Source: Bradyrhizobium sp. B124 | GTDB taxonomy: Bacteria > Pseudomonadota > Alphaproteobacteria > Rhizobiales > Xanthobacteraceae | DNA length: 64,000 nucleotides | Assembly: GCF_038967635.1 (NCBI RefSeq) | Contig: NZ_CP152413.1 | Location: 1,364,001 to 1,428,000 of the forward strand | Direction of reading: 5' to 3' | In this document: positions 46,601 through 53,570 of the stretch, piece after piece | Numbering within the stretch: the first letter of the stretch is position 1 | Layout of the letters: each line of letters begins with the position of its first letter | The notes under the pieces: model-generated | Told to the model about the DNA's origin: nothing | Databases searched by the model: none | The model's input: only the letters and a program-made list of their open reading frames with translations | Translations under genes and position numbers: made by a program

Positions 46601-46772
46601 TGGGAGGCTTAGCATGGGCTAAGAGCCATCATTCTATGTGTTGGCCGCCACGTATATAGTTTAGTAGATCAGGTAAGTAAATAAATTTGCCGCGAATGAA
46701 TCGCATGGCACGTCTTCGTTGTTCGCCTGGACCGAAATGACGCAGCCCACCTTCGTCTGCTGATCTCTCGCC

Positions 46773-46806
46773 AAAAGAAAAACCCCGGCAGTTGCCTGCC
46801 GGGGTT
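46773..46806 (-). terminator. Rho-independent terminator of the porin gene
   Basis: On the minus strand an 11-bp stem AACCCCGGCAG / CTGCCGGGGTT with a 4-base loop (46781-46806) leads into TTTTTCTTTT (46773-46782 complement). It begins 30 bases after the porin stop codon, as expected for a highly expressed outer-membrane protein gene. Confidence 0.88.
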
Positions 46807-46835
46807 CTGTAGGATCGTGATCAGATCAACCGGTA

Positions 46836-48374
46836 TTACCAGTTGCGCTGAGCGCGGAGGAGCATCTGGACGGTGTCTTGATCCTTCAGCTCGTAGATCG
46901 CCGCAGGCTTGCCGACCGAGGCAGCGGACGTCGTGATAACGCCCGAATACTTCTGATCGAGATGCGAGTAGGTCACGTCGGCCGAGAAGGTCAGGTTCTT
47001 GACCGGGGTCCACCGCGTGATCACACCGATCTGCGCGATGTTGTAGTCGGGGTTGCAGTTGGTTACGCCAGCGCCACCGGCGAACGCAGCACGGAAGGTA
47101 CCACCCACGCCGCCAACGCCGCAGATGAGAGCCTTGGACGTGTCGTTGTACGAGATCGCAGCGTAAGCACCGTAGATGCTGGTGTTCCAATAGGGATCCC
47201 AGTTGTGGGTGTACGCACCGCGCATACCCCAGGTCTTGATGCTTTGCTGCTGGCCGCCGGGGCCGAACACCGTGTCAGGCGCAGTGCCGAAGCCGACGCT
47301 GCCATACGCACCCGGGAGGTTCGAACCGCTGTAGATCGCGATCGAGCCGGCCTGGCTGGCCAGATCCTGGATGTTGTAGCGGGTAGCACCGTCCGTGTAG
47401 ACGCCCTGGATGTTGATGGTGTCGCCGGGTCCGGTCGGGATGTTCTTGATCGACAGGGCCAGTGCACCAGCCCAGCCCCACTTGTCGTCGGGATGACCGG
47501 TCAACTCGGTGCCGCCGTAGTAGGCCGCGTGGTTGTCATGCGCCGCGATCGACGCCTGGAAAACACCCCAAGCCTGGTCGACCTTCAGCGCGGCGATGAA
47601 GTCCGGCGCGATCGTGCCGGCGGTGTCGTTCGAGCCATAGGCACCACCAGCGCCGAGGTTGTTCACGCCAGCCTGCGAGTACTGCACCTGATCCTGCGCC
47701 GACAAAGCCAGCGAGACGCCGTTGCCGAACTGCGCAGTGTAGGTGAACTGGTTCACGCCGTTGGTGGTGTTCACGCCACCGACGAGGCCGTCGTAGTTGT
47801 TGCCCGGATAACCGTTCCAGGGAGCAGCGAACTGCGAGACCGCCTTACCCATGGTGAAGCCGGCGAACTGGATGAAGGCGTAGTAGACGCCGACCGTACC
47901 GGCGGCAACGTTGCCGGAACCAGCGTTGTTCGGCGCAGAGGCCGTGCCGATCGGCGAATAGATCGTCGAACCGGCGGCGGCGCCCGCACCGTAGCTGTCC
48001 GAGGTCCAGGTGAACACCGCATCGAAGTAGGTGCGGACCACGCCGTACTCGGTCGCGGTGCGCGTATCGATGTTCAGGTCTTCACGCGAACGCCAAGTGT
48101 AGCCGTTCGTGAAGCGGTTGTTGGCGCCGCTGGCACCGTTGTAGTTCGGGCCGTAGACGCTGTTGCCGTTGATGACCAAGTCAGCGCGCACGTAGCCGCC
48201 GAGCTTGATGCAGGTGTCGGTGCCGGGGATGTAGTAGAAGCCCGGACCATAAAGCGAGCAAACCTTCACGTATTCGACCGCTTTGGCCTTAACGGGAAGA
48301 TCGGCCGCCTGTGCCCCGCCGACCGCGACCAGCGCAGCGGCCGAGCCCAGAATAAGGCTCTTCGCCAATTTCAT
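46836..48374 (-). CDS. Porin (Rhizobiales Porin_2 type)
   Basis: 512 residues. Signal peptide MKLAKSLILGSAAALVAVGG-AQA, then ADLPVKAKAVEYVKVCSLYGPGFYYIPGTDTCIKLGGYVRADLVI, the fixed N-terminus of alphaproteobacterial trimeric porins with a short disulfide loop. The body consists of alternating beta strands; the C-terminus TVQMLLRAQRNW lacks the final Phe of many porins but ends in an aromatic residue. General diffusion pore in the outer membrane. Long 5' region and a strong terminator suggest an abundant transcript. Confidence 0.93.
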   Translation of the reverse strand: MKLAKSLILGSAAALVAVGGAQAADLPVKAKAVEYVKVCSLYGPGFYYIPGTDTCIKLGGYVRADLVINGNSVYGPNYNGASGANNRFTNGYTWRSREDLNIDTRTATEYGVVRTYFDAVFTWTSDSYGAGAAAGSTIYSPIGTASAPNNAGSGNVAAGTVGVYYAFIQFAGFTMGKAVSQFAAPWNGYPGNNYDGLVGGVNTTNGVNQFTYTAQFGNGVSLALSAQDQVQYSQAGVNNLGAGGAYGSNDTAGTIAPDFIAALKVDQAWGVFQASIAAHDNHAAYYGGTELTGHPDDKWGWAGALALSIKNIPTGPGDTINIQGVYTDGATRYNIQDLASQAGSIAIYSGSNLPGAYGSVGFGTAPDTVFGPGGQQQSIKTWGMRGAYTHNWDPYWNTSIYGAYAAISYNDTSKALICGVGGVGGTFRAAFAGGAGVTNCNPDYNIAQIGVITRWTPVKNLTFSADVTYSHLDQKYSGVITTSAASVGKPAAIYELKDQDTVQMLLRAQRNW

Positions 48375-48826
48375 ATCAAACCTCCAAGTTGCTCATATGC
48401 GTAGAGTCCGGGTCGCGAGCGCCCCGTGATCCTCCCGCATTGTCCAAGACCGCTTTCCCCAAACCTCGCACCCTCAGATCTATCTGTGGTGTGCGACGGA
48501 CTTGAACGATCACCGCAACGGGACGATCGAGATTCCCCTACCGCCGGGTTCAATATGCATGGGCGAGTTGCCCAATCAAAATAGTTTATAAAGTCAGGAA
48601 TGCGAATGCGGCCACACTGTGTCTCGCCGGCAACGCTCGACTTAAGCCCCTTACCTGCATGGGCAAATTTGTCGCACCCCAAATAGCCGAACCGTCACAT
48701 ACGCATCATAATTGCTTTACGTTCACTTGCCTTCCTGAGCGACTTACTAGAAAAAAAGTCCGCCGACGCGGGAATCAAGAAATAAATCAGCACAAAGCTG
48801 AGTCGGCACCTAGGGAAGGGGAAGCT
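48375..48826. other. 452-base divergent control region between porin and MarR-type gene
   Basis: No gene is supportable here. The middle is A/T-rich for this genome (AAAATAGTTTATAAAGTCAG around 48577) and is likely to hold the porin promoter on the minus strand with a leader of about 200 bases. The right part, near the MarR gene, has A-runs (ACTAGAAAAAAAGT). I could not fix -35/-10 boxes with confidence. Confidence 0.5.
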
Positions 48827-49339
48827 GTGTCAGTGACCAGGAAGGATCAGGCGCGCCTGCGCGCCATCGAGAATCTCGACATCATCAAACGCTTTACGCT
48901 CGAGATCTCGTCCATCAACTCGCATCTCGAACGGGTCCGCCAGCTCTGGGGCAAGGCGCTTGGCGCCAGCGGTCCGCAATGGATGATCCTGATCGCGATC
49001 TCGGACCTCGACAAGGATGACGGCGTGCCCATCAACGTGGTGTCGAAGCTGCTGCATGTCGATCCGTCGTTCGTGACCACGCAGTCCAAGCTGCTCGAGC
49101 AGAAGGAGCTGCTGCGCCGCGCGTCCTCGCCGGCCGATGCGCGCGTGGTCCGTCTGTCGCTGACCGACAAGACCCGAAAGCATCTGGCGGGCCTCGCCGA
49201 CCAGCACAGGGCGTTCAAGAAGACCGTGTTCGAGGAATTCAGCGAGCCCGAACTGGCCGAGTTCACGGCCAAGCTTGCGATGCTCAACAACCGCATGGAA
49301 AAGGCATGCCTGATCGCCGCGATGGATTTCGAGACCTGA
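48827..49339 (+). CDS. MarR-type transcriptional regulator
   Basis: 170 residues from a GTG at 48827 (VSVTRKDQARL) with AAGGGGAAG just upstream; the frame is open far upstream but the extra part is low in protein character. Winged helix: ALGASGPQWMILIAISDLDKDDGVPINVVSKLLHVDPSFVTTQSKLLEQKELLRRASSPADARVVRLSLTDKT. Last host gene before the prophage attachment scar. Divergent from the porin gene across 452 bases, so it may regulate it; no operator was identified. Confidence 0.88.
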   Translation: MSVTRKDQARLRAIENLDIIKRFTLEISSINSHLERVRQLWGKALGASGPQWMILIAISDLDKDDGVPINVVSKLLHVDPSFVTTQSKLLEQKELLRRASSPADARVVRLSLTDKTRKHLAGLADQHRAFKKTVFEEFSEPELAEFTAKLAMLNNRMEKACLIAAMDFET

Positions 49340-49402
49340 CGATGGCCGCATCTGGGCGTAAACAACGCCCGAATGCTCTCAAACATCGCATGCTTTGAAA
49401 AA

Positions 49403-49447
49403 TGGTCGGAGCGAGAGGATTTGAACCTCCGACCCCTAGTCTCCCAG
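49403..49447 (-). other. tRNA-Pro 3' fragment, prophage attachment scar
   Basis: On the minus strand 45 nt run from an anticodon loop CTGGGAG (GGG anticodon) through variable region, T-arm GGAGG-TTCAAAT-CCTCT, acceptor CGCTCCG, A73 and CCA. The 5' half (D-arm, left anticodon stem, CGGAGCG) is missing; sequence 49448 onwards does not pair. A C1:G72-type acceptor fits tRNA-Pro. Its 3' end faces the host genes and the broken side faces the phage genes, the geometry left when a phage inserts into a tRNA 3' end; the intact gene should stand at the far end of the prophage. Confidence 0.8.
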
Positions 49448-49571
49448 ACGCGGGAAGATACTTGAAATAGCTCAACTTTTTTGACAACTGCTACATTCTA
49501 AGGGCGCTGAAAACAAACGGTTTTCTATTCCGATTGGCAACCGGAATTTCTATGTTTCGCCGATGACTTAA

Positions 49572-49809
49572 CAGCTCCTCCTGCGGCCTACCGTGATCGG
49601 CGGCGAGACCGCGCCCGACGACCACATAGTGATTTGGGACGGCATCCAAATAGGCCGCATCTACCGGCAACAGGGCATGCAAAGGGGAAGCGCGGCCGTG
49701 CGTGGAACGTGAACTTCCCGGGCGGCAGCGCGGCAACTGCGCCGACGTCGAGGAATGTCAGCGGATGGTGAAGCTGATTTGGGCCGCGATCCGCCCCATT
49801 CTCACCTAG
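49572..49809 (+). pseudogene. Frameshifted remnant of a small protein gene
   Basis: One frame gives VIGGETAPDDHIVIWDGIQI then GRIYRQQGMQRG before a stop; a second frame supplies WNVNFPGG; a third supplies CADVEECQRMVKLIWAAIRP and ends in TAG at 49807-49809. Together these resemble the short proteins common beside integrases in rhizobial islands (a GET-x-PDD-x-V-x-WDG core and a C-terminal W-A-R helix). At least two frameshifts are needed, so it is not functional. Confidence 0.6.
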
Positions 49810-49979
49810 GACGATATTCGCAAGGCTCGCGAGAGCAACGGCGCAGCGTTTTGAAAGCAGGCCAGAAGGTCCGCGGCGGGACAGGTCGAAAGTAGCATCC
49901 GAAGCGCTTGCAAAACCACAAGAATCCTTGCAGGTTAAAGCTTTGCCGCTGGTTGGATGAAATTTTAGGTTTAGGTTCA
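49810..49979. other. Leader region of the dCTP deaminase gene
   Basis: 170 bases between the decayed gene and the deaminase start. No ORF of weight. The sequence CTTGCA occurs twice 20 bases apart (49906 and 49927 regions). In Vibrio the related avcD gene is preceded by a small inhibitory RNA (AvcI); an RNA of that sort would have to lie here, but I cannot show one by eye. Confidence 0.35.
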
Positions 49980-51518
49980 ATGGTTAGAGTGAAAAGCGCT
50001 AGCGCGTCAAAAATTACAGCCGCCAGCAATACCGACAATATCGCGGAGATTAAAGACACCCATACGAGCGAGCTCGTCATCGCCCTCTGCGGCCCAATCG
50101 GATCACCCATCCAAGACGTTGCCAAGGCGTTTAAGGAGTGCCTCGAGAAGAGCTTTGGGTATGACTATGCCGAGATCCTGAAACTCAGCCGCCAAATTGA
50201 AAAACTTAGCGGATCGGCCCCGGCCGGAAACGAATATACGCGGATCAAATACCTGATCGATAAAGGCGACGAACTTCGGGAAAGATACGGCGCCGGCGTA
50301 CTGGCAGAGCTTGCCGTCAGTGAAATTGCCCTTGATCGGCAGAAACACAAAAAAAAGGACGGCCTCGAAACGTTCGAGCCGCGGCGGGTTTGCCACATCA
50401 TCGATTCGATCAAGAATCAGCAGGAACTCGACTTGCTCCGCTTGGTCTATCGAGACATGGTTTACGTGGTGGGCGTGTACGCTCCTCAATCGCGCAGGAC
50501 TAAGGCGCTCGAGCAGAAGGGCATGAGCCTGCAGCAGATTTACACGCTCATCGACCGCGATTCGGGCGAAGAGTTCGCCCACGGTCAGACCGTCAGGGAT
50601 ACCTTCCCCAACGCCGATTTCTTCCTCCGAATCGATTCGAACTCCGGCAGCCAGGTGAAAGCGCGGGTCGAACGCTTTCTGAACCTCATCCTGGGCGTCA
50701 AGGTCATGACGCCCACCTACTCAGAAACGGCAATGTATGCTGCCGCCTCAGCTGCGGGTAACTCGGCCTGCCTTTCCCGTCAGGTCGGTGCCGCGATCAC
50801 GGACACACAGGGTGACGTAATCGCGACCGGCTGGAACGATGTCCCCAAGTTCGGTGGAGGCCTCTACGCAGCCGACCCCAATGGCGACCCTAAGTCCGAC
50901 CACGACCTACGCTGCTGGAACAAGGGCGGCAAATGCTACAATGACGACGAGAAGCACCTGATCGCCGAGATGCTCGTCAACGAGCTCGTAGGAGCTAAGA
51001 CAATTGTGGAGGCAGACAAGGAAAAGGCGAAAAACGCAATCCTTGCAAATGGAAAGCTAAAAAACCTCATCGAATTTTCCCGCTCGGTTCATGCCGAAAT
51101 GCACGCTATTATCAATGCTGGGAAAAACGGAGTGGCTCTAGGGGGAAGCAAGCTGTTCGTCACGACCTATCCGTGTCACAGCTGCGCTAGGCATATCGTC
51201 GCTGCCGGTATTTCGGAAGTTTATTTCATCGAACCTTATAGAAAGAGTTTGGCAACCAAGCTCCACGATGATGCAATTACCGAAGACGAGTCGGACATGA
51301 AGAAGGTTCGCGTGCTTCCATATGATGGAGTGGCGCCCGCCCGATATTTAAAGCTGTTCCGGGTACCCCCGGACAGCCGCAAGTCCAAAGGCGTACTTTT
51401 GGCGATCGATCCCCGCCATTCCCAGCCCCGTTTCGATAAGACGGTGGAAGCTCTGCCGACCCTTGAGGCAGTCGTTGTAAAGAGGCTAAGAGAGAAGAAC
51501 TTAATTGAGGCGGGGTAA
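49980..51518 (+). CDS. Anti-phage dCTP/dCMP deaminase (AvcD-like)
   Basis: 512 residues from ATG 49980; a TTG 24 codons upstream is less likely. N-terminal P-loop-like domain (VIALCGPIGSPIQDVAKAFK, residues 33-52, no Walker lysine; IDSIKNQQELDLLRLVYRDM at 141-160). C-terminal deaminase domain: zinc ligand and proton shuttle in SVHAEMHAIINAG (His371, Glu373), then TTYPCHSCARHIVAAG (Cys399, Cys402). Two-domain proteins of this size and order are the dCTP deaminase defence family (AvcD), which empties dCTP pools when phage attack. Ends facing the lysis cassette, beside the attachment scar. A/T-ending codons and A-runs are more common than in the neighbours, a sign of transfer. Confidence 0.85.
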   Translation: MVRVKSASASKITAASNTDNIAEIKDTHTSELVIALCGPIGSPIQDVAKAFKECLEKSFGYDYAEILKLSRQIEKLSGSAPAGNEYTRIKYLIDKGDELRERYGAGVLAELAVSEIALDRQKHKKKDGLETFEPRRVCHIIDSIKNQQELDLLRLVYRDMVYVVGVYAPQSRRTKALEQKGMSLQQIYTLIDRDSGEEFAHGQTVRDTFPNADFFLRIDSNSGSQVKARVERFLNLILGVKVMTPTYSETAMYAAASAAGNSACLSRQVGAAITDTQGDVIATGWNDVPKFGGGLYAADPNGDPKSDHDLRCWNKGGKCYNDDEKHLIAEMLVNELVGAKTIVEADKEKAKNAILANGKLKNLIEFSRSVHAEMHAIINAGKNGVALGGSKLFVTTYPCHSCARHIVAAGISEVYFIEPYRKSLATKLHDDAITEDESDMKKVRVLPYDGVAPARYLKLFRVPPDSRKSKGVLLAIDPRHSQPRFDKTVEALPTLEAVVVKRLREKNLIEAG

Positions 51519-51523
51519 CGCCA

Positions 51524-51718
51524 ATGGCCAACAAATCGGACGGACAGCTCAGCTTGGACCTAAATCCTCCTATTTCCGTCTCAAGCGAGCCCAACGAACG
51601 CGGCAAGAGCTCCATACTCTCGCTTTCCGCCCACCGCGAACGCAGAGAGGACGCGGAACGCGCCCGGCACTTCTCCGAAATCATCAAGCTTGCCGATCAC
51701 CTCCAGCGCAAGGCCTGA
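51524..51718 (+). CDS. 64-residue protein coupled to the dCTP deaminase gene
   Basis: Starts five bases after the deaminase stop; the GGGG of the ribosome site lies in the end of the upstream gene, so translation is probably coupled. MANKSDGQLSLDLNPPISVS is a polar, likely disordered N-terminus; the C-terminal half (SILSLSAHRERREDAERARH, FSEIIKLADHLQRKA) is predicted as two charged helices. No signal peptide, membrane span or known domain. It ends one base before the end of the convergent DUF6127-like gene. A partner, inhibitor or regulator of the deaminase is possible, but nothing in the sequence proves it. Confidence 0.7.
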   Translation: MANKSDGQLSLDLNPPISVSSEPNERGKSSILSLSAHRERREDAERARHFSEIIKLADHLQRKA

Positions 51719-51719
51719 A

Positions 51720-52013
51720 CTACCGGGAGCCGCCCGGCGCGGAGATCGTTGACGGCGCCGCTGCGCTCGCCTTGAAGCCCGTCCAGAACGCCCAGACGCC
51801 GCCGCTCACGGCCGCGCCGAGCACGCCGGCAATGATGACGTTCCGAACGTGGCGCATCCCGTAGTGGATGTTCCGGAGCGTCGCGAATTGGTTTTGAACG
51901 GAGATCGGGTCTTTCGTGTCGAGCCCGAGCGTGAGAAACGTTTCTGTAACGGCCTCTTTCGCGGCCATCTTCGCAATCTTCTCAAGATCGGTGTGCGTCG
52001 CGGGCGGCATCAC
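51720..52013 (-). CDS. Phage DUF6127-like membrane protein
   Basis: 97 residues. A soluble N-terminus with helices (DLEKIAKMAAKEAVTETFLTLG) is followed by QNQFATLRNIHYGMRHVRNV, one membrane helix VIIAGVLGAAVSGGVWAFWTG and a short tail. Small proteins of this layout (DUF6127-type) are found at the end of lysis cassettes of alphaproteobacterial phages. Overlaps the start of the spanin lipoprotein gene region by four bases (ATGA). A holin accessory role is inference. Confidence 0.7.
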   Translation of the reverse strand: MMPPATHTDLEKIAKMAAKEAVTETFLTLGLDTKDPISVQNQFATLRNIHYGMRHVRNVIIAGVLGAAVSGGVWAFWTGFKASAAAPSTISAPGGSR

Positions 52014-52351
52014 CGAGCCCCGTAGCTGCGGCGCACGTCGTCATACCAGGCGGGCACCCCTGCAAGCCGGGCCTGCAGCTCGATTGCGTAAGAGGTCGTT
52101 AGCTCGAGCATCGCGCGCGCGTCCTTGTCCTTGCAGCCCGCGACCCCACGCCAGGGGAAACGGCATCGCGTATCGAGGTACGGCACCGGCGGGACTTTCG
52201 CGAGCTTATCGGGCGCCGCTGGAAGCTGGCGCTGCACTTCCCGCGGGGGCGGAAGATCCTCGCGCGGCGCGCTCGCGCACCCTGCCAAAAGGATCAAACT
52301 TGCAACGATCGTCAGCCTCAAGCTGCCCGATATATTCAACGTCGGCTGCAT
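52010..52351 (-). CDS. Outer-membrane spanin lipoprotein (Rz1-like)
   Basis: 113 residues from ATG 52351 (MQPTLNISGSLRLTIVASLI). Lipobox LLAGC with Cys25, then a Pro-rich stretch (SAPREDLPPPREVQRQLPAAP) typical of Rz1-type outer-membrane spanins, and a C-terminal helical part. The first 146 bases lie inside the i-spanin gene in another frame. With Rz it fuses inner and outer membranes at lysis. A longer reading from 52483 lacks the signal peptide layout. Confidence 0.8.
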   Translation of the reverse strand: MQPTLNISGSLRLTIVASLILLAGCASAPREDLPPPREVQRQLPAAPDKLAKVPPVPYLDTRCRFPWRGVAGCKDKDARAMLELTTSYAIELQARLAGVPAWYDDVRRSYGAR

Positions 52352-52688
52352 ATTGTGCCTGTGCCCCTTCGGCGATTGCGTCGGCTCGCGCAGCCTCATC
52401 AGCGCGTGCTTTGCGTGAATTTTCCAAGTCGAAATCGCGCGCCGCGAGGGTTGCCCGCAGGCTTTTCGCCACTTCGCGCTCATCCGAGACGCGAAAGCCG
52501 ATCATGAAGAACAGGAGCGCGGCGACCAGGACGGAGACGAGCCGGGCAACGTTGACGTAGGGCGCGAGCTGCGCCGAGTAGCGCAGCAGCGGGAAATGCC
52601 CGATGACGAAAGCCACGACGAAAACGAGGCCGTCGAGCCCGAGCGCGAAATACGACGTTGCAACGTCCCAGAAGAAATCGCCGAGCAA
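52206..52688 (-). CDS. Inner-membrane spanin (Rz-like)
   Basis: 160 residues. Two hydrophobic helices (GLDGLVFVVAFVIGHFPLL and ARLVSVLVAALLFFMIGF), rather than the single one of lambda Rz, then a long charged coiled-coil (EREVAKSLRATLAARDFDLE, NSRKARADEAARADAIAEG) reaching into the periplasm. Its end overlaps the Rz1-like gene in a different frame, the hallmark of spanin pairs. Follows the endolysin gene by three bases. Confidence 0.75.
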   Translation of the reverse strand: MLGDFFWDVATSYFALGLDGLVFVVAFVIGHFPLLRYSAQLAPYVNVARLVSVLVAALLFFMIGFRVSDEREVAKSLRATLAARDFDLENSRKARADEAARADAIAEGAQAQYAADVEYIGQLEADDRCKFDPFGRVRERAARGSSAPAGSAAPASSGAR

Positions 52689-52691
52689 GGG

Positions 52692-53201
52692 TCAATCCTC
52701 CCGGAGACACCACGGACGTTCGCCCCACATGGCATCGGTCCGGCGGTTGTAGAGGCCTTGGAGGAAGGTGCCGTTGGCGTTTACGTACTTCACCATCGCG
52801 TCGCACGCCTGCTTGACGCGGCCTTCGCGCAGATCGCGGCCGATCGACGTCCCGCAGATTTTCCCCTTGCCGAGATTGACCGCGAACGACGCAATCGAAG
52901 CCTGACGGTGCGGCGGATAGGTGGACAGTTCCGGGAGACACTCAGTCGCAACGTCGCTCGCATAGCGCTGCCCGACCGTGGAAAGCGCCTCCTGACATTG
53001 GGCCTTCGTGTAGACGTCGCCGACCTTGAGCCACGGCCAATCGTAGTTCGTGATGCCACCGCACACCGTGATCACGCCAGGCGGATCAAACGGCAGGTGC
53101 TTCGCAACGAGGTTCATGCCCTCCCAATGGGAGATCAGCACGCCAGCCAGGGCGGCGGCCGCCGCAGACAATCCGACGACACGTTTTCGCGCAACAGCCA
53201 T
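52692..53201 (-). CDS. Phage endolysin, GH24 lysozyme
   Basis: 169 residues. An N-terminal weakly hydrophobic helix (GLSAAAAALAGVLISHWEG) suggests a signal-arrest-release type. Catalytic Glu in SHWEG is followed by a Cys-GG-x-T motif (VITVCGGITNYDW) as in the E...C/D...T triad of T4/P1-type lysozymes. ASIASFAVNLGKGKICGTSI and LQGLYNRRTDAMWGE are further family marks. Cleaves the glycan backbone of peptidoglycan at lysis. Overlaps the holin stop by one base. Confidence 0.9.
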   Translation of the reverse strand: MAVARKRVVGLSAAAAALAGVLISHWEGMNLVAKHLPFDPPGVITVCGGITNYDWPWLKVGDVYTKAQCQEALSTVGQRYASDVATECLPELSTYPPHRQASIASFAVNLGKGKICGTSIGRDLREGRVKQACDAMVKYVNANGTFLQGLYNRRTDAMWGERPWCLRED

Positions 53202-53416
53202 TACTGAGCCCCCGGGCGCTTGAGGTAAACCGCAACCCCGTTCGCGACAGACAGCAGGACGCCGCCGACGATGTAGGTTCCGGAAGGAAGGGCTTCGGAG
53301 AGGTGCGGCCAGATCAGCAGGAGGCCACCCACGGCGCTCCAGAACACGGCCTGTTCAATCGCGATGCGCCGACCATGCCGGCGGCGATATGCATTGATGT
53401 TGCTGACGAGCTTCAC
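53201..53416 (-). CDS. Holin-like small membrane protein
   Basis: 71 residues from a GTG at 53416 (VKLVSNINAYRRRHGRR). Two hydrophobic helices, AVFWSAVGGLLLIWPHL and SGTYIVGGVLLSVANGVAVY, with a basic N-terminus and a short basic tail. First gene of the lysis cassette, with TAATG overlap to the endolysin gene. The frame is open upstream to 53539 but that part is shared with the SGNH gene leader and less protein-like. Confidence 0.75.
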   Translation of the reverse strand: MKLVSNINAYRRRHGRRIAIEQAVFWSAVGGLLLIWPHLSEALPSGTYIVGGVLLSVANGVAVYLKRPGAQ

Positions 53417-53570
53417 ATGGCACCCGTTCCCGAAAGGAATTGCGTTCTCGAAAAGGGCTACCGCGGCGCGGTTAGTGGATGTTTCGGCGACCGGTACGGG
53501 GTTACTAAATGCTGCTGTGGCGTTGCCAAATATTGTCAATCATGGGTTGTGGTGCTACGCAGATCGGGAA

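Noticed and set aside
46878..48404. 508-codon frame antisense to the porin
   Set aside because: The porin has a signal peptide, strand pattern and terminator; the opposite frame is Val/Arg/Asp-rich with no motif.
49403..49480. A complete tRNA gene
   Set aside because: Only the 3' 45 nt fit a tRNA; there is no D-arm or 5' acceptor strand, so it is a fragment.
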